Counted from the first letter of the stretch, positions 12,571 to 24,955 are shown. The stretch: 64,000 nt of DNA from Blastomussa wellsi (GCA_947652115.1 OX393568.1:25534339-25598338); one strand, 5' to 3'. The notes: generated by a model from the sequence alone, not told the origin. Numbers and translations are program-made.

Positions 12571-12946
12571 ATAAAGGTTTCTCAGAGATATTGCCTGAAC
12601 CCGAAGGTTACCTTTCGCCAGCATCGATCGTATCCTGTTGTCAGTGGACGACCCGGTCCGGTTTCACCTCTCGCAGTTTACCATGGCCCCGCTTAGTTAG
12701 TTATAGCCCCCCAGAATCCACCCCCAGGGAGTACTCCCCCCTACCCCCGAGTCGTGTTTGATCAAAATGCACTCTTTGTTGACTGTGAGCGTCCATCATC
12801 GCGCCGATGCTTTTGGCCCTCTGAAACTTGTTGATAGAAAAAGAGTCACTTGAGTTCTTTCACTTTTATTTCTCATAAGTTTGAGCAACTACAACAGAAA
12901 ATAATACAAAGTGTTTCATCAGTACTTGCATGGTTTTTCTGTACCA

Positions 12947-15331
12947 CTAAACATTTGAACACATCAATCCACGATACTTCTCGTCTTCCTTTAGCATTTT
13001 CTCACCGAGCTGTTGACAGAGCCTGGAGAAATTCTGCACGATTTTTTCCGTGGCGCAATCCTTCCCTGGGGTTCCTTCTTCCTTGTAACAAGAAATAAAC
13101 TCCTGTACATCATGGCAGATGTCATTATCAGTCGCCATCGTATCCAGGAACCGGTCGACACATCTTCTATGGACATTTTTAGCACATCGTTTGCAAACGT
13201 CGCGGCCTGGAACGGAATTTAAATTTTAGAAAGCGGATAGACTAAATAATTGACAGAGGCAATGATGCTCATCATCTCTGTTTTGGTCTCACTAGTGTAT
13301 GAAAGAAGAAACATCAATGTTCTACCTATCAAGGTATATCTGTTCGGGTTTTACAGGAAGAAGTAGAAAAAAAAACGCCGCCATACTGTGTTGATGGTAC
13401 AGATTGGTGTTTCAATACCCTCCACCTTTCATGGGAGGTTTCTAAACTAACTCCACCTTTCAAGGTAGACCCATGATCTTTCACCGAACTCACTCCTACA
13501 AAAAGTGGGTCCCCAACATTTACATGCGCACGTTCAATAGTTTTGACCAGTTCTCTAATTAGAGCTAGAAAACCATTCGTTGACAAAATCGTTATCGTTG
13601 CTTAGGCTTCTATACTTATTTTTGTCTGTCTTTTCAATAGTGGTGTCTCCCTGGCACCATGCCTAGTTGTAACGGGGTTAAATTTACATTTTCCGACGAG
13701 CATTCCCACCCTTTGAACACGAGAGTTGAAAATGAGCCTCTTTTGCCAGGGACGGCGGAGCGTATTTGAAAGTGGGGGGGGGGGGGGGGGGGGGGGCTTG
13801 GCGCAACTTTCTAGGGGGGAGGGGTCGGGGACATCCTCCCCCAGAAACTTTTGAAATCTAGAGGCTCGGAAATTGTATTTTCAACGTTCTCCATGATATA
13901 TTTCTTAAAAAAAGACAACCTGGATAAGTGTAAAATGACAGGTACTTTTTGTGCTACAGCAATATTTTGGAAGTTTTGTAAATACGAACCTTGTACTAAA
14001 GTGGGGGGGGGGGGCTTCAGCCCCGCAAATTACAAAATCATACAAAAAGATTGAGAAAATCCCACAAAACATCTGAAGAGTATAGGTTCATTTTATCATA
14101 TCGTAGTTCCCACCTGAGGCGGGGCGGGGGCAGCTTTAGACAACAGAGATTGATTCTTAAAAGAATTAATATCTTTTCTCCGTTTCCGGCCACGAATTTA
14201 ACAGTAAAATCGCCAATTTTTTTACCAACTAGCTTTTACTGAATGAACATTGAGGCGCAGCACTTTTCTGTCCTCAAATAGCCTTGAGATAACTCACCAA
14301 CATAATCCGGCTTGCTGGATGCTGAAAAAAAGAACACCCACTTATTGTCTGAAGTTTCCGATCACATTAACTGTACAAAAGCTGTTAAAATTAAACCTTG
14401 AAATAATATTTTACCAAGATAGAAAAACAGTACACTGAGAAGAAAGGAGAATGGCCTCGAATGCTCGAGGAAGATTGAGAATGGCTGTAGGATCATTGTA
14501 ATTGACAGATTTGAAAAAATTAGAATAAATGTGATAAAGCTATTTTAAATAAGTGTATTTAGAATGGTGGGAATAATGTAGATCATTATGATGACGATGA
14601 TGAGAATGATGTTGGTGGCAAATGCTTCGGATTAAGTCTGAATTGTCGTCTAATTGTCATAAAAGCAAACTACTCTTCCTCTTACCATTTGTGGCTTGTT
14701 CGAGGTTAGTGTAATTATGCCGATGACACACGCCACACTTCTCGTCCATTACCCCATGTTCCAAGACAACATAACTGTAATCTTGAAGCCAATCACCTCC
14801 AACACACTTTGCAAGAGATTGTACCAAGCAGTTCATAAACGTCTGTAGAGAAAGCAAAGAACGGTTACAAAACAGTTGCCAATTTTAAAACATGCAAAAT
14901 ATACGAGTTATAATGGCAAGCGGGGTGGCCTAAAGGTTAATGCGATGGAGTTGGGATCGAGCGGTCTGGGTCGAGGCCTCAGTGACCGGGATCGCTGCGT
15001 TGTGCTCTTGAGCAAGAAACTTAACTCAAGCCTGTAAACTTTGAATCACAGCTCAGGAATTGCAATATACCATGACCAGTTTTTAATAATTACAGGTGTG
15101 TATTACCTGAAGTGCTGTGCAGTAAACAGCGTATTCAGCTCGAAGTCTTGGTCTATATCGCGAAGGAGCATTCTTGGCGTTCGCAAAAATCTGTTTAAAT
15201 TCGTGGTTGCATTTCTTGATCTCTTTATATTCGCAAGGTGTTTTGGCGACAGCGGGGGAGATGGTACCGACACATCTGCAAACCTGGAAGACGAATACAG
15301 CGGCACAGAGAAGCAGAGCTGTCGATGTCAT
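12947..15331 (-). CDS. Secreted cysteine-rich protein, unknown family
   Basis: Three exons on the minus strand: 15331-15107, 14842-14686, 13206-12947, with GT-AG splice sites. Total 642 nt, 213 aa. Residues 1-20 form a signal peptide (MTSTALLLCAAVFVFQVCRC). The mature chain has about sixteen cysteines in helical-looking spacing, e.g. CEYKEIKKCNHEF, CTALQTFMNCLVQSLAKC, CGVC, CKRCAKNVHRRC, CHDVQEFISC and a C-terminal MCSNV. No membrane segment or obvious enzyme motif. TTTATT at 12865-12870 on the plus strand is the minus-strand AATAAA polyA signal. I do not recognise the family. The pattern suits an extracellular disulphide-bonded helical protein; homology is undetermined. Confidence 0.78.
13754..14135. 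repeat. G-run-rich repeat in intron 2 of the secreted Cys-rich gene
   Basis: AAAGTG followed by a G run of more than 20 bases near 13770, and again near 14000 followed by CTTCAGCCCC. A related segment in another orientation lies at about 55075-55385 (GGGGCTGAAAGCCCC). It is probably a dispersed element with an unstable homopolymer. Confidence 0.55.
14924..15025 (+). repeat. Degenerate tRNA-derived SINE head
   Basis: An A-box-like segment (GTGGCCTAAAGGTTAATGCG) is followed by GGTCTGGGTCGAGGCCTC and GCTGCGTTGTGCTCTTGAGC. It matches the start of the better-preserved SINE at 32687. Confidence 0.65.
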
Positions 15332-16927
15332 GATGAATCTCCAAGAAGGCTCCTAAACCATTCATGAAGAAAATTAAAACAACAATTAAAGTATCGAAAA
15401 AGCGGTTACACTTTCCACAAGTCCTTTCCAATATATATTTTCGCCTTTGATACGAACGTACGTCGCTTTGTGTTTCAAGCGCTACCGTACGCGTGCCAGG
15501 CGAACTTTCCCGTACTTAAAATGGTATATCTTATTTTATCCAGTGTAAACTATTTCTTGCGAACTCCTTCTAAATAAAAACAACTACCTCGCTATTTCGG
15601 TCGGTCACTTTCGGTTTTGCCTGATTAATACGACCAGTTCGTTCAATATATACGACCAGATCAGTTTTGGTGATTCGCAATTTCGGAATGGAGCTGGCAA
15701 TTTTAAAATTTATACATCCGTATATATATATGTACAGTACTCACGTTTATCTTCTTACGATTCGACAGAAAATCCAACGTAACCTTAATAGCGTGTTTAA
15801 AATTGTTTCATTTTATAGACTTCTACTTCAATAATGGATAGTGAAAGACCAGGAAAGAGCCTTCAAACCCATTGTCTTTTAGGATACAAATACAAAAGAA
15901 TCTAAATTGATGTTTCTGAGCAAGAATTCTGTCGTCGTGAAACTAATAGGAAACACTCTTAAAATTTAAGTTTTCTATTGTGAAGCTTTTCACGCAAGCT
16001 TCGGATCAATATACGTTACTTTGAATTTGTAAGGAAAGTTTTTAATTGAGAGTCAAAAGAGGCTGCATTTTGTGGAAAGCTGATTTAGGGCGAGTATCAG
16101 ACCAGCAGTACTAGCTTGTACTTCAGCCGAATATAACCAATCTTGGTTCCTCGAAAACCGATTAACTAACTGTTCATCGAGCGTTGAACTTCTTTTGTAT
16201 AAAAGTGTTTCTACTGCTTATGTTTTGAGGAGTTTGAGGCAGTCGACATCAAAACTGGAGGGCAGAAAAATATAAACAGATAGCTTTACAGAAATTAAAG
16301 TTAAATGTTCTGGTCCAATCCATAATTACTGAAAATATTGGTTTTATTGTCAACGCAATAAAACCAACTCATACATAATTTCGATTGGGATTTCTTATAA
16401 TATCAGTATGTGTTGTTCAGTTTCTTTTACTTCCTCATTCTCTTCATACCTTCAACTCTTTTTATGGATAAACTGAAGAGATTTTATCTCTTCTTCCTTC
16501 GGCTGCTAGCCTGATTCAGGCGTTTTGTTAGCTGGGGAGCAAACGAAAAGTGTGAGTCAGAAAGGGAAAGATCATTAGTACCGTGCAGTCCCTTCGTTTA
16601 CTTGTTATGCACTCGGTTGATCAGTTTTTGTGTTTCCAGAAGAAAGAATTTTTTTAAAGAGTTTACAACGGCAGATAAGCTTCATGAAAGCAACACGAAT
16701 ATAGTAGCATTAAAATTAATTGTAAACTGAATTAAGCTTGCGGTAGTACAGAATAAAGCCAAAGCACCACAATATATAAGTACAGGATCATTACAACTCA
16801 GTAAATTGCTTGTATTTGGCATTTCCGCACTCAATGGCTTGTTCGACAATATTTATTTCAGCACCAGCGACAGTGGTAAGGACTACTAGACTAAGAGCTG
16901 GCGATACAAGGAACAACAGACTATTCT
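15332..16927. other. Intergenic, no gene recognised
   Basis: AT-rich spacer upstream of the minus-strand secreted gene; its promoter must lie at the left edge. I see no exon-like frames with splice context. Confidence 0.6.
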
Positions 16928-17424
16928 GAGGGTCTCAATGGGGTTAACCGTTAGCCGTAAAATGGCCAAAAATTTAGCCGTTAGGCGTAAAAATGAAAGA
17001 ATTTTAACCGTTAGCCGTAAAAAATGTTAACCGTAAAAAATCTATACACAAAAGTAAAGGCCTTGATGTGCTGTGTGTTTATGTGCAGCGAGAAAAGCCG
17101 ATCGAAACCGGAAGTGTAGTAAGTGTCTGCGTAATTTGTCGCATATGTCTCGTCGTTGCGCGAGTTGACAGACGTTTTGACAGCTCTTATATTTTACGAG
17201 TGTACACACACACAAAAAAAATAATTTTTTTTTATCTCAAAATGGTCCAAAGACTTTCAGTATGTTTTACAACAATGGAAATTAATATTTAACTTCTTAA
17301 AACAATAGCAATTATTTTTTAACTTCTCCTGTTAACCGTAATGGAACAAAATTAACCGTTAGCCGCACAAAAAGCCAAAAAGTTAACCGTTAACCGTAAA
17401 AGCCACTACCCCATTGAGGCCCTC
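16928..17424. repeat. MITE with GAGGG(T/C)CTCAATGGGGT inverted ends and internal TTAACCGTTAGCCGTAAAA repeats
   Basis: Left terminus GAGGGTCTCAATGGGGT (16928) is inverted at the right terminus ACCCCATTGAGGCCCTC (ending 17424). TATTCT flanks both sides (16922-16927 and 17425-17430), a likely target duplication. Both subterminal regions carry direct copies of a short unit (TTAACCGTTAGCCGTAAAA and variants). A shorter relative lies near 56225-56412. Confidence 0.75.
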
Positions 17425-17430
17425 TATTCT

Positions 17431-19281
17431 TACAAGGTTTTGGCCGATAAACGAATAAATATCGGAATTAATTTTCCGGTCAATTAACTAAGGTATCGCC
17501 AATCTGGAATGATTTTGTTCCGCCTTTTAATCACACCAAATATTCGTCAGTTTCTATAGTTAAATAAATGAGAAATGGGTCCGTTGTTGTTCAACCAAAC
17601 AGCTGTACACTCTCAAGACTGGCTCTTATGATTGATCGATCTTGCGAGGTACACGCGTGAGACGTTAGCCACCACTCGCGCGAAACGTGATAGTTCCAGC
17701 TTCCCTCGACCATCGCTGAGCCATCGGACCCAGAATGACCTGTACCCCCTTTCAAAAGCTTGACTCAACGAACTATGGTATTTTACTTCCCGTCATTTTT
17801 TATTGTCTTTAAAAGCCAATCAAAATTGATCCTGTAACGGAACTTTCGAGAGTCGCTCGTACGTACGTAAGGAACGAAGACTCGAGGTACGAGATTGGCC
17901 AAGCCGTGGCTTCCTTGGGTTTATAGTCATAAAATGTGTCACTTGCTTTCTTTGCTTTTTTATCAGAAAACTGAAAGATTGAAATTTTACATAGTGTTTA
18001 AGTAAGCTCTATTTTGTGATTTCATTGTGATAAATTTGAAGTCGACAAACATCAGTTAGCAACTTACATGAAGAAAACAAATTTAAACCGTGTTTAATTA
18101 AGGCGACGTTTAGCTTTGGTGTGAATCGGAGGTATTAGTTCTTTGGCGTAATGATGCTTAGCGAAATAATCCGTCGCAGTAGTGACCCCTCAGTAGTTGT
18201 ACTCTTAGTCGATATAGCATGTTTTTTTGTGGCGATTTGTAGGTTTTTAACCTACAAATCGTCACAACAAACATTCTGTATCGACTAAAAGTTATGAACA
18301 TCTGCTCTGCTTGCCACCTGAATGAATTAAGAAAACAGCATTGTATATTTTATAGCCGCCAAACCCTTTAGTTGTTCATGGACAAAGTTCTGTTTCCTCC
18401 TATAAATAAAGCTAAATAAGCACGAGACCGACTCACTTTTATAAAAGATAGTTCAGAAGACTTTGTTTTAAGTACAAGGCCGAAATTAAGATTCTAAAGC
18501 AAAACACCTTTAATTATACAAAGTAGCCTGCGTTGCAGCCGGACGTGTCACGTGACCTGTTTTTTGTTTGCATATCATCGAGCTCAACTCAGCGTGAAAT
18601 AAAACATAAGTTATCTTGTTATTGTTGAGTTTTTGTTACTTCCTCAGTTACAGCGTTATGCCATTCTCGTCCCATAGCCCTTTTCGGGTGAAAATTGCAG
18701 AATCCCATAAAATAGAGAAACTAAACTGAAACTTTATCTATTTGAGCAGATTATTCCTATTCTAGATTTTTCTATGGCTTGCTTGTTTATCACTCGCGAA
18801 ACACTGACTTTCAAGCAGGTCGGCGTGTTGTCTAGGTCACCACCTGCGTACAAAAGGAAAATAAGAACTTCAATAAATTTTGTTTAGGTTTAACTCCTTG
18901 GTCGGGGTCTTCTTTGTCTTTTTACAATTTTCCATCATTTAAGGATGTGTTGTCTACTAGTAAAATCCTATAAAATTAATTTTAACCGCTGTGTTTTTGT
19001 ATCACAGCAGGGCGCCTAGCGACAGCGATTCAAATTATTAGACTTTGGCAGAGCCATTATGAGCATTTTTATTGTACTCCGGACATGGATCGATTTGAAA
19101 CAACTTGCTATTTAAAAAACCATACAAGAGATGTGACACCTTTCCCTTAAGTTAAGTGATGAATTAACATCTCAGTGGTTGGCTGGTTGACGTAAGATGG
19201 TTATCGCGTGAAGAGGTAATAATCATGTGTGCTCTGTGATTTAACAAAACCTACGGTCATGCTCTGTTTATTGTGCTTTCA
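17431..19281. other. Intergenic upstream of the 686-aa gene
   Basis: No coding exon recognised. It contains an imperfect inverted repeat at 18204-18287 with arms of about 40 bases and almost no spacer, noted separately. Confidence 0.6.
18204..18287. repeat. Near-perfect hairpin
   Basis: TTAGTCGATATAGCATG...CGATTTGTAGGTT is followed almost at once by AACCTACAAATCG...TCGACTAA. The arms are about 40 bases with a few mismatches and a loop of 2-3 bases. It could be a snapback element remnant or a small-RNA precursor-like hairpin. Confidence 0.75.
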
Positions 19282-21342
19282 ATGGCTTCCATAAATCGAA
19301 ACTTTCTGTGCTTTTATCTGTTGGCTGTTGTAAGCTTGTGGAAGTCAATACCTTGTGTGAGTGTTAAAGACTTTTCCGTAGAGAAACAGCAACGATGCTC
19401 CTTCCCTGGATTTTTGCAAGAATCATGCACAGAATCAAGCAAAAATTGTCGTCATTGGTCGCAAGGCAAGCGAAGCGCGTACGATGAAAATTATGGCTTT
19501 TACGGATCAATATTTCAGAGCAGTGAGCGAAGAGGAGAATACACTTGGGCGTTTAACGGGGGAAAGGTTGCGATCTTTGGAGATTCGCACCCTTGGATGA
19601 TTACTATGGAGTCTTATTGTTGGAAGAAACTTGCTCCTCACGTTTTTATTATCTCGTCCAAGAATGCGACGAATGAAAATGGCTCGCACGTGAAGTACTC
19701 CTGTGTCAAATTCCGGAAAAGAGGGCGAAATGTGATTCAACTCGAACAATCGCATTGGAAGGACAATCATACAAGCCTAGCTTCATGCAATACGAGCGAC
19801 CTCATCACCGTTGAAAGTCCTTTGATTTTAACTTCTATGAAGGAGTTACCCGACTGTCCATCTGAACTGAGAGGGGGATTTCAAATTATGACGGTGTACA
19901 ATGCAATGACAGGACAACGATGCTTCTCTGACAATGGCACTTGGTTAGGAACGTTCGAATCTGATTGCATAGGTAAAGAAGGTCTCTTGATTCATTTACA
20001 AGAACGGGACGGTTGCTCTATAAGCGATCGAAAGATCGTTCACGGTCTTTCTGCATTTCATCTGGAACTCTCTTGCTACAGCAATCCATGGAGGGAAGGA
20101 AATTTTACCTATTTCATTTTGAAAAGTCGAACTGTAGCGAGAAATGCGTTTACAACCACAGACTTCCTTTGTGCCAGGTTTCAGAAGATAATGAACGAAA
20201 ACAGGGAAGAATTTATCTTGCAGCTTTACAATCAACCTATTTGCTTGCGAAATACAACAGTCTCCTCAAAATCGCTGACTATGCACTTAAGACGAAAAAC
20301 GACTACTGCGGAAACAGACAGACCTCCTTCACAAGCCACAAAAACGGAATGCAGCTTTCCGGAAAGATTTCAAGGAATTTGGAAAGAAATATCCTTACAT
20401 AATGGCATCCAAAATGTTGTGATAAACGAAAAAACAATTGATCTTCCTCCATACGGAAAATTCCATTGCAAACAGCATTATATTTTTCAGCACCAGGCTC
20501 CGTACAAATGCAGTTCATTAGTCACCGGGAAATGGCCTGGAACGGGGCGTGCGAAGTTCTTTATCGATGATTATCTGTTGTTGTCAAATTTCACAAATGG
20601 GTGCCACCCAAGACTAACTCGCTTTGGTATCACGGGCATCATCGGCAGCGATGTGTTAGTGTACAGACTTTCTCAAAGCCAACCGATTGTGAGCGAGGGG
20701 CACTTTTATTTCAACCATGTTTTGAGACTCTTTTGTTCAACCTGGCTTCCTTATACAAGAGGCCCTTACCCCATCTGGGGTAGAAATATCGACAAAATCA
20801 TATTGAAACGTACACCAATTGCAAGAACGAGCCACTGCTCACTGCCACCCTTAAGCAAAGGGGTCTACTATTTCAAGTCGGTGAACGCTGACCAGCCTGA
20901 GTGCAGTGCACCGACATCACGTGTTGTATTTGCGTGCGAAAACTCATTCGGTTTTGAAGTGAAGTATGATCCGAGTTGCCAGAGGCGTGATGTCTCGTTT
21001 GCTTGCATCGGATTTGCATGGAAAATTGGCGAATTTTCCTTGGTTCGAGATGTCCGAACTAAAAATATTAGCTGCATGTGGTTTGATGAGGCCAATAATC
21101 AACTCTTTCGTTTGAACTCCCCTCAGTGTTCTGACATTGACTGGGGCCGAAAATGGCCTGGAAACGAGGTCAACTTCGCAGAAAAGTTCATGATTCAGTA
21201 TTATAGTAAATGCCCAATTATTTCCGACGACAGAAATATTGATTATCCGATAGTAACAAAGAGACGAAATGTGTCATGCAATTCGAACTTAGTGTCACTC
21301 TTTATGATCATAACGTGTCACGTAATCGTGCTCATGTGGTAG
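19282..21342 (+). CDS. Large secreted or GPI-anchored cysteine-rich ectodomain protein (DUF7042-7045-like)
   Basis: Single open exon, 686 aa. The frame extends three codons upstream, but the first ATG is at 19282. Residues 1-27 are a signal peptide (NFLCFYLLAVVSLW core). The chain contains repeated modules: CSFPGFLQ near residue 38, CPSELRGGFQ near 192, CSFPERFQGIWKE near 355, CSLPPLSKGVYYF near 516. Each begins with C-x-x-P and ends in Cys pairs. This resembles the animal DUF7042-DUF7045 extracellular families (C-FP...G-W pattern); exact membership is inferred. Many N-glycosylation sequons (NHTS, NGT, NFT, NTT, NIS, NVS) are visible. The last 18 residues are hydrophobic with no charged tail (SLFMIITCHVIVLMW), as for GPI attachment. 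Function is unknown; a cell-surface or matrix role is likely. Confidence 0.82.
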   Translation: MASINRNFLCFYLLAVVSLWKSIPCVSVKDFSVEKQQRCSFPGFLQESCTESSKNCRHWSQGKRSAYDENYGFYGSIFQSSERRGEYTWAFNGGKVAIFGDSHPWMITMESYCWKKLAPHVFIISSKNATNENGSHVKYSCVKFRKRGRNVIQLEQSHWKDNHTSLASCNTSDLITVESPLILTSMKELPDCPSELRGGFQIMTVYNAMTGQRCFSDNGTWLGTFESDCIGKEGLLIHLQERDGCSISDRKIVHGLSAFHLELSCYSNPWREGNFTYFILKSRTVARNAFTTTDFLCARFQKIMNENREEFILQLYNQPICLRNTTVSSKSLTMHLRRKTTTAETDRPPSQATKTECSFPERFQGIWKEISLHNGIQNVVINEKTIDLPPYGKFHCKQHYIFQHQAPYKCSSLVTGKWPGTGRAKFFIDDYLLLSNFTNGCHPRLTRFGITGIIGSDVLVYRLSQSQPIVSEGHFYFNHVLRLFCSTWLPYTRGPYPIWGRNIDKIILKRTPIARTSHCSLPPLSKGVYYFKSVNADQPECSAPTSRVVFACENSFGFEVKYDPSCQRRDVSFACIGFAWKIGEFSLVRDVRTKNISCMWFDEANNQLFRLNSPQCSDIDWGRKWPGNEVNFAEKFMIQYYSKCPIISDDRNIDYPIVTKRRNVSCNSNLVSLFMIITCHVIVLMW

Positions 21343-22900
21343 CTGGGAAGTGCAAATCTACTGGAATTTCAGCTTTTAATACCATACCATTACCCTAGTG
21401 CCTGGAATAGTTTGTATCGGAGAGTACCTTGTCAGAGATTTTATGATTTCAGATCCTCGGTGCAAGAACCTGTGAAACTCACCAGTGACGTAAAACAAAG
21501 AACGAACACGAAAACAAAGAACCTCGAAACAGTATAGAAAAAAAAAATAACAAAACAATAACGCAGAAACAACGAGAAAAGTCACAGGCTCTTCACTGTC
21601 AAAGAAATGCATAGCAGTCGCAGGATTTTGATTTTTAGTAGAAGAATTAAAATTTACTCTGATAGGTCTCCGGAGGGAACGAAACAGGCTGCCAACGGAC
21701 ACGAAACTATTTGAAAGACCAACAGTACAGTGCGTAAATAATAGCTGTACTTGGCCGAACCGTAGCAGAATCCTGCAATAGCTGTACTGTACTCAAAAGA
21801 ATAAGAGTGCATAGAAACCCAGTACTTCCAGCAGCTTGTTAAACTGAATTCCGGGGCCACTCGAACTAAACTTCTCGGCGTGGCTTTCAGCCGAAATCGC
21901 CGGTAAAGACCTACAAATTTTGGAGACTAGTAAAATTTTGCAAACTAAAGCTAGATATAGTAACTTAACGAATAACACTGATGCAAAGAAGATCAAAAAC
22001 GAGGACCGGCTTCTCTGAACGAAGCACTTGGAGGAAAATGTCTGCGGCTCACCGCACTTTGATGGACCAACAGCGAAACTGTGCATGCAAATTATGGGTG
22101 TGTCATTTGACACATTTTTAAAATACACAATTAATAGTCATTCCTTGAAGCTGACGAGAAATGTGTTCGATTCAAACAGAACGCATTAAATAATTTTTTT
22201 TTGAAATTGTTGTGAATATTTTTATGCCTTAAATCACTTGGACAATATTAATGCCACGAGAAAAGCACGCACTCTCCGATCATTCGCGCGGAATGTTCTT
22301 TTTCAAAAAAGTTCTGCGAGTACGTATTGAACTGATCAAAAAATGGCCATTTCATTTTGCGTGTTTAAAAGACAAAGTAATTTTTAATTCTTAAGTTTCT
22401 CACCGCAAAACATGACCGGACTACATGCCGGTCTAGATGGGAAAACCTATACCGCGGTCAATATCGCGGTCAATTTCCGAAGGAGTGTGAATTCTAGTGG
22501 TTCGGAAATTTCCTAAGAAAGTTTCAAGAAATCAAGAGTTTCTAGAAGAGCTTGTTAACACCCAAACGGGATGAAACGACGTCTCAATCCCAGACCTTCC
22601 AAACCCCCATCACATGAAAATCTGGAGGTTTTGAAAAAAAACCCCAGAAAAACCTTGAGATTGGGACCTCAAACCTGGAGATTTCTAAAATATGCGTCAA
22701 ATAAAAAAAACAGATTATCTGTTTAAGAGTAATTTTTTACCGTTTTAGTGCCCCCTGTTGTAATGTTTTGCTGCTTTTTTGCAGCGCTGAGATGCCAACC
22801 TAAAAATGAAATCCGTAGACCGCCAATTTTGAGTTAAAAATAGAGCTCTGCTAATTCATCTACAAAAATGCTTCTTGTATTTCAAAATTTCCTCCAAAAA
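21343..22900. other. Intergenic with dispersed repeats
   Basis: About 21476-21592 holds a segment (CACCAGTGAC...AAACAAAGAACGAACA...AAAAGTCACAGG) that recurs at 59977-60080. About 22555-22690 holds short near-repeats of CTCAATCCCAGACC/TGAGATTGGGACC type in both orientations. No gene recognised. Confidence 0.6.
21476..21592. repeat. Dispersed repeat, copy 1
   Basis: Shares CACCAGTGAC, AAACAAAGAACGAACA, and GAAAAGTCACAGG in the same order and spacing with 59977-60080. It is low in complexity, but the collinearity of several blocks argues for common descent. Confidence 0.6.
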
Positions 22901-23169
22901 TCTTCCCGAGTCAGAGTAAAAACTCGTATTTTCAAGCATTTTCCTTTGTATCCGGAGATATATATATGGAGACCCGCACGGGAGACCGGGAGATTTATTC
23001 TGGATCCGGGAGACTTCCGGATAATCCGAGAGAGTTAGGGAGCCGTCTCGTACAAAAGTGAATGGAGTGAATCCAACTGCCATTATTCCCTGCGCGCCCC
23101 CTCATAGAGGGAATCGGCCAAATAAACAGCCATTACTCAGACACGATAATTCTTAACCTCATCAAATAA

Positions 23170-23284
23170 TAGGCCCTTTGCATGGCCCAGTCACATGGTA
23201 CATGTCCCAGAGCGTAGCTTGCTCACCAGCATGTGACTGGGCCAGTCACATGTCTACCATGTGACTGGGTCGTGCAAAGGGCCT
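23170..23284. repeat. Foldback MITE (AGGCCCTTTGCA ends)
   Basis: Left arm AGGCCCTTTGCATGGCCCAG...TCACATGGTA is inverted as TACCATGTGACTGGG...TGCAAAGGGCCT at the right. A short central palindrome ATGTGACTGGGCCAGTCACAT is present. A lone end of the same type (ATAGGCCCTTTGCACGG) is at 8009-8025. Confidence 0.75.
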
Positions 23285-24879
23285 GTTTTTTTTGTTTTGT
23301 TTTTAGGTGCATTTTATAATTCGCTTCTTGTTCCGTTCCTGAACTCGCCCTAGTTTTCCTCGTTCCTTTCTCGTGCCAGATCTCACTCTGCTTGTATCAA
23401 GGCCATTCTTTCAAAAATCACTGAATTGCAAGGAACTGTTTGGGTACTGTACAGGCAATCTATGCCTTTTATATCAACGAGAGTGCGTTTTACTGAGTTA
23501 ATAGTCAAGTGCTGAAAGGAAACTTATTCAGAACGTTTGGCTGCTTTCCGATTTTCAGGTGCGTAGTCGGTATTTATTGTGTTAAGGTCAAGCATGTCCT
23601 AACTAAACGCGATTTGATTTCCTGTCTGAAGTTTTCATTGAAATCCGAAGCAGCCTGTTCTTGGTTGTAAAGCTAAAAGTACATTTCTTTGACTGTAGAA
23701 GCTGGCTACTTTGGATTTACCAAACTTGCCATATTATGCACTATGGCAATGGTTTGCCCCAGGATGGCCATGGGGGAGGGGGTGGGGCAACACCAGGTGA
23801 ATTTGACATTTTCAGGCTTTTACTTTTTCCTTTCTTTTGTGGGAAGTTACCAGATTTATTTCTTTTAGCTTGGAATCCAGCCCTCCAGGGGACCCTTCCA
23901 GATGTCAAAATTCCTATCCTGGTAGAGCATCACAAAGTCAAATTCCTGTGGGTTGACCGTTTGTACGTTTGTGGAAAGCGAGGATACATTGTATGACACC
24001 ACGCTTTCACCCGTATTGATAAATTTACGTACATACATTTTTTAATTTAGCTTCTACTTGTAGTTTATCTTATTTATTTTTGTCTTCTTTTTTGTTGTGG
24101 GCTTCCTGTAAATTAGCTTTTAGCTGAGCAAAGTTTCCACATAAATAAAGCATTACCATTACCATCTTCAAGTTCAAGAGGCTACGTCACAGATCGTCAA
24201 CCAACATCGTGTTGTGTATTGGTTTTAATATTGCCTGTGTGATTTATGTTATGTGGGTTATTTGTGGACCCTATTACACTCACATGTGGATCAACTGATT
24301 GATAAACAAAAGTCATGCCACATGTAGAAACACTACCAAGATAACCGCGGTGAAGTTCCGGAAGACCTACTGAGACGTTTCAACATTAATAAAAAAGTTA
24401 GAAATATATCTGATTGTTTAGTGCATGATATGCTGTCTATCAGGAACTAAAACCAACTCTCAAAGTAAAAAGCGACTCAATTTGTGCAAAAGTATTTCTA
24501 TAATTAATTTGCCTCATACTCTTTATGCAGCACCTTGATATTAAACTTGCAGAATTTGTATTACCTTGGAAATTATGTCATGAAGACACCCAATGGTGTC
24601 ACAACAACACCGAAACATCAGTTTATTTCACATAGCATGTTCCATCTATTTCAAATTGATGTGCCCTGGGGTGTGCATAACTTTCAAAACCGTGACCACA
24701 ACTTACTTTCAGGTGTAGGGTGCTGGTGTTACATCCTGGAGGAGCCAGGCTCAAACCTTCAACCTGCCAGTAAGTGGATTTGTTCTCCGTCGTGCTGAGT
24801 TCAAATCTTTGGTCACACTTTGTAAATAGCTTAGTGGTCTGCCTTCTTCCAGGTGGTAATTTTTAGTTATGCTATGCTT

Positions 24880-24955
24880 ATTTGAGGTAGTTGGTACAAT
24901 GGTGAGAGCACTCGCTGCCTACCAATGTGGCCTGGGTCCTATTCTCATCCTTGCT
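24880..24955 (+). repeat. tRNA-like SINE head (weak)
   Basis: TAGTTGGTACAATGGTGAGAG followed by CCTGGGTCCTATTCTC resembles the D-arm/A-box and B-box layout of a tRNA-derived SINE. The body is not clear. Confidence 0.4.
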
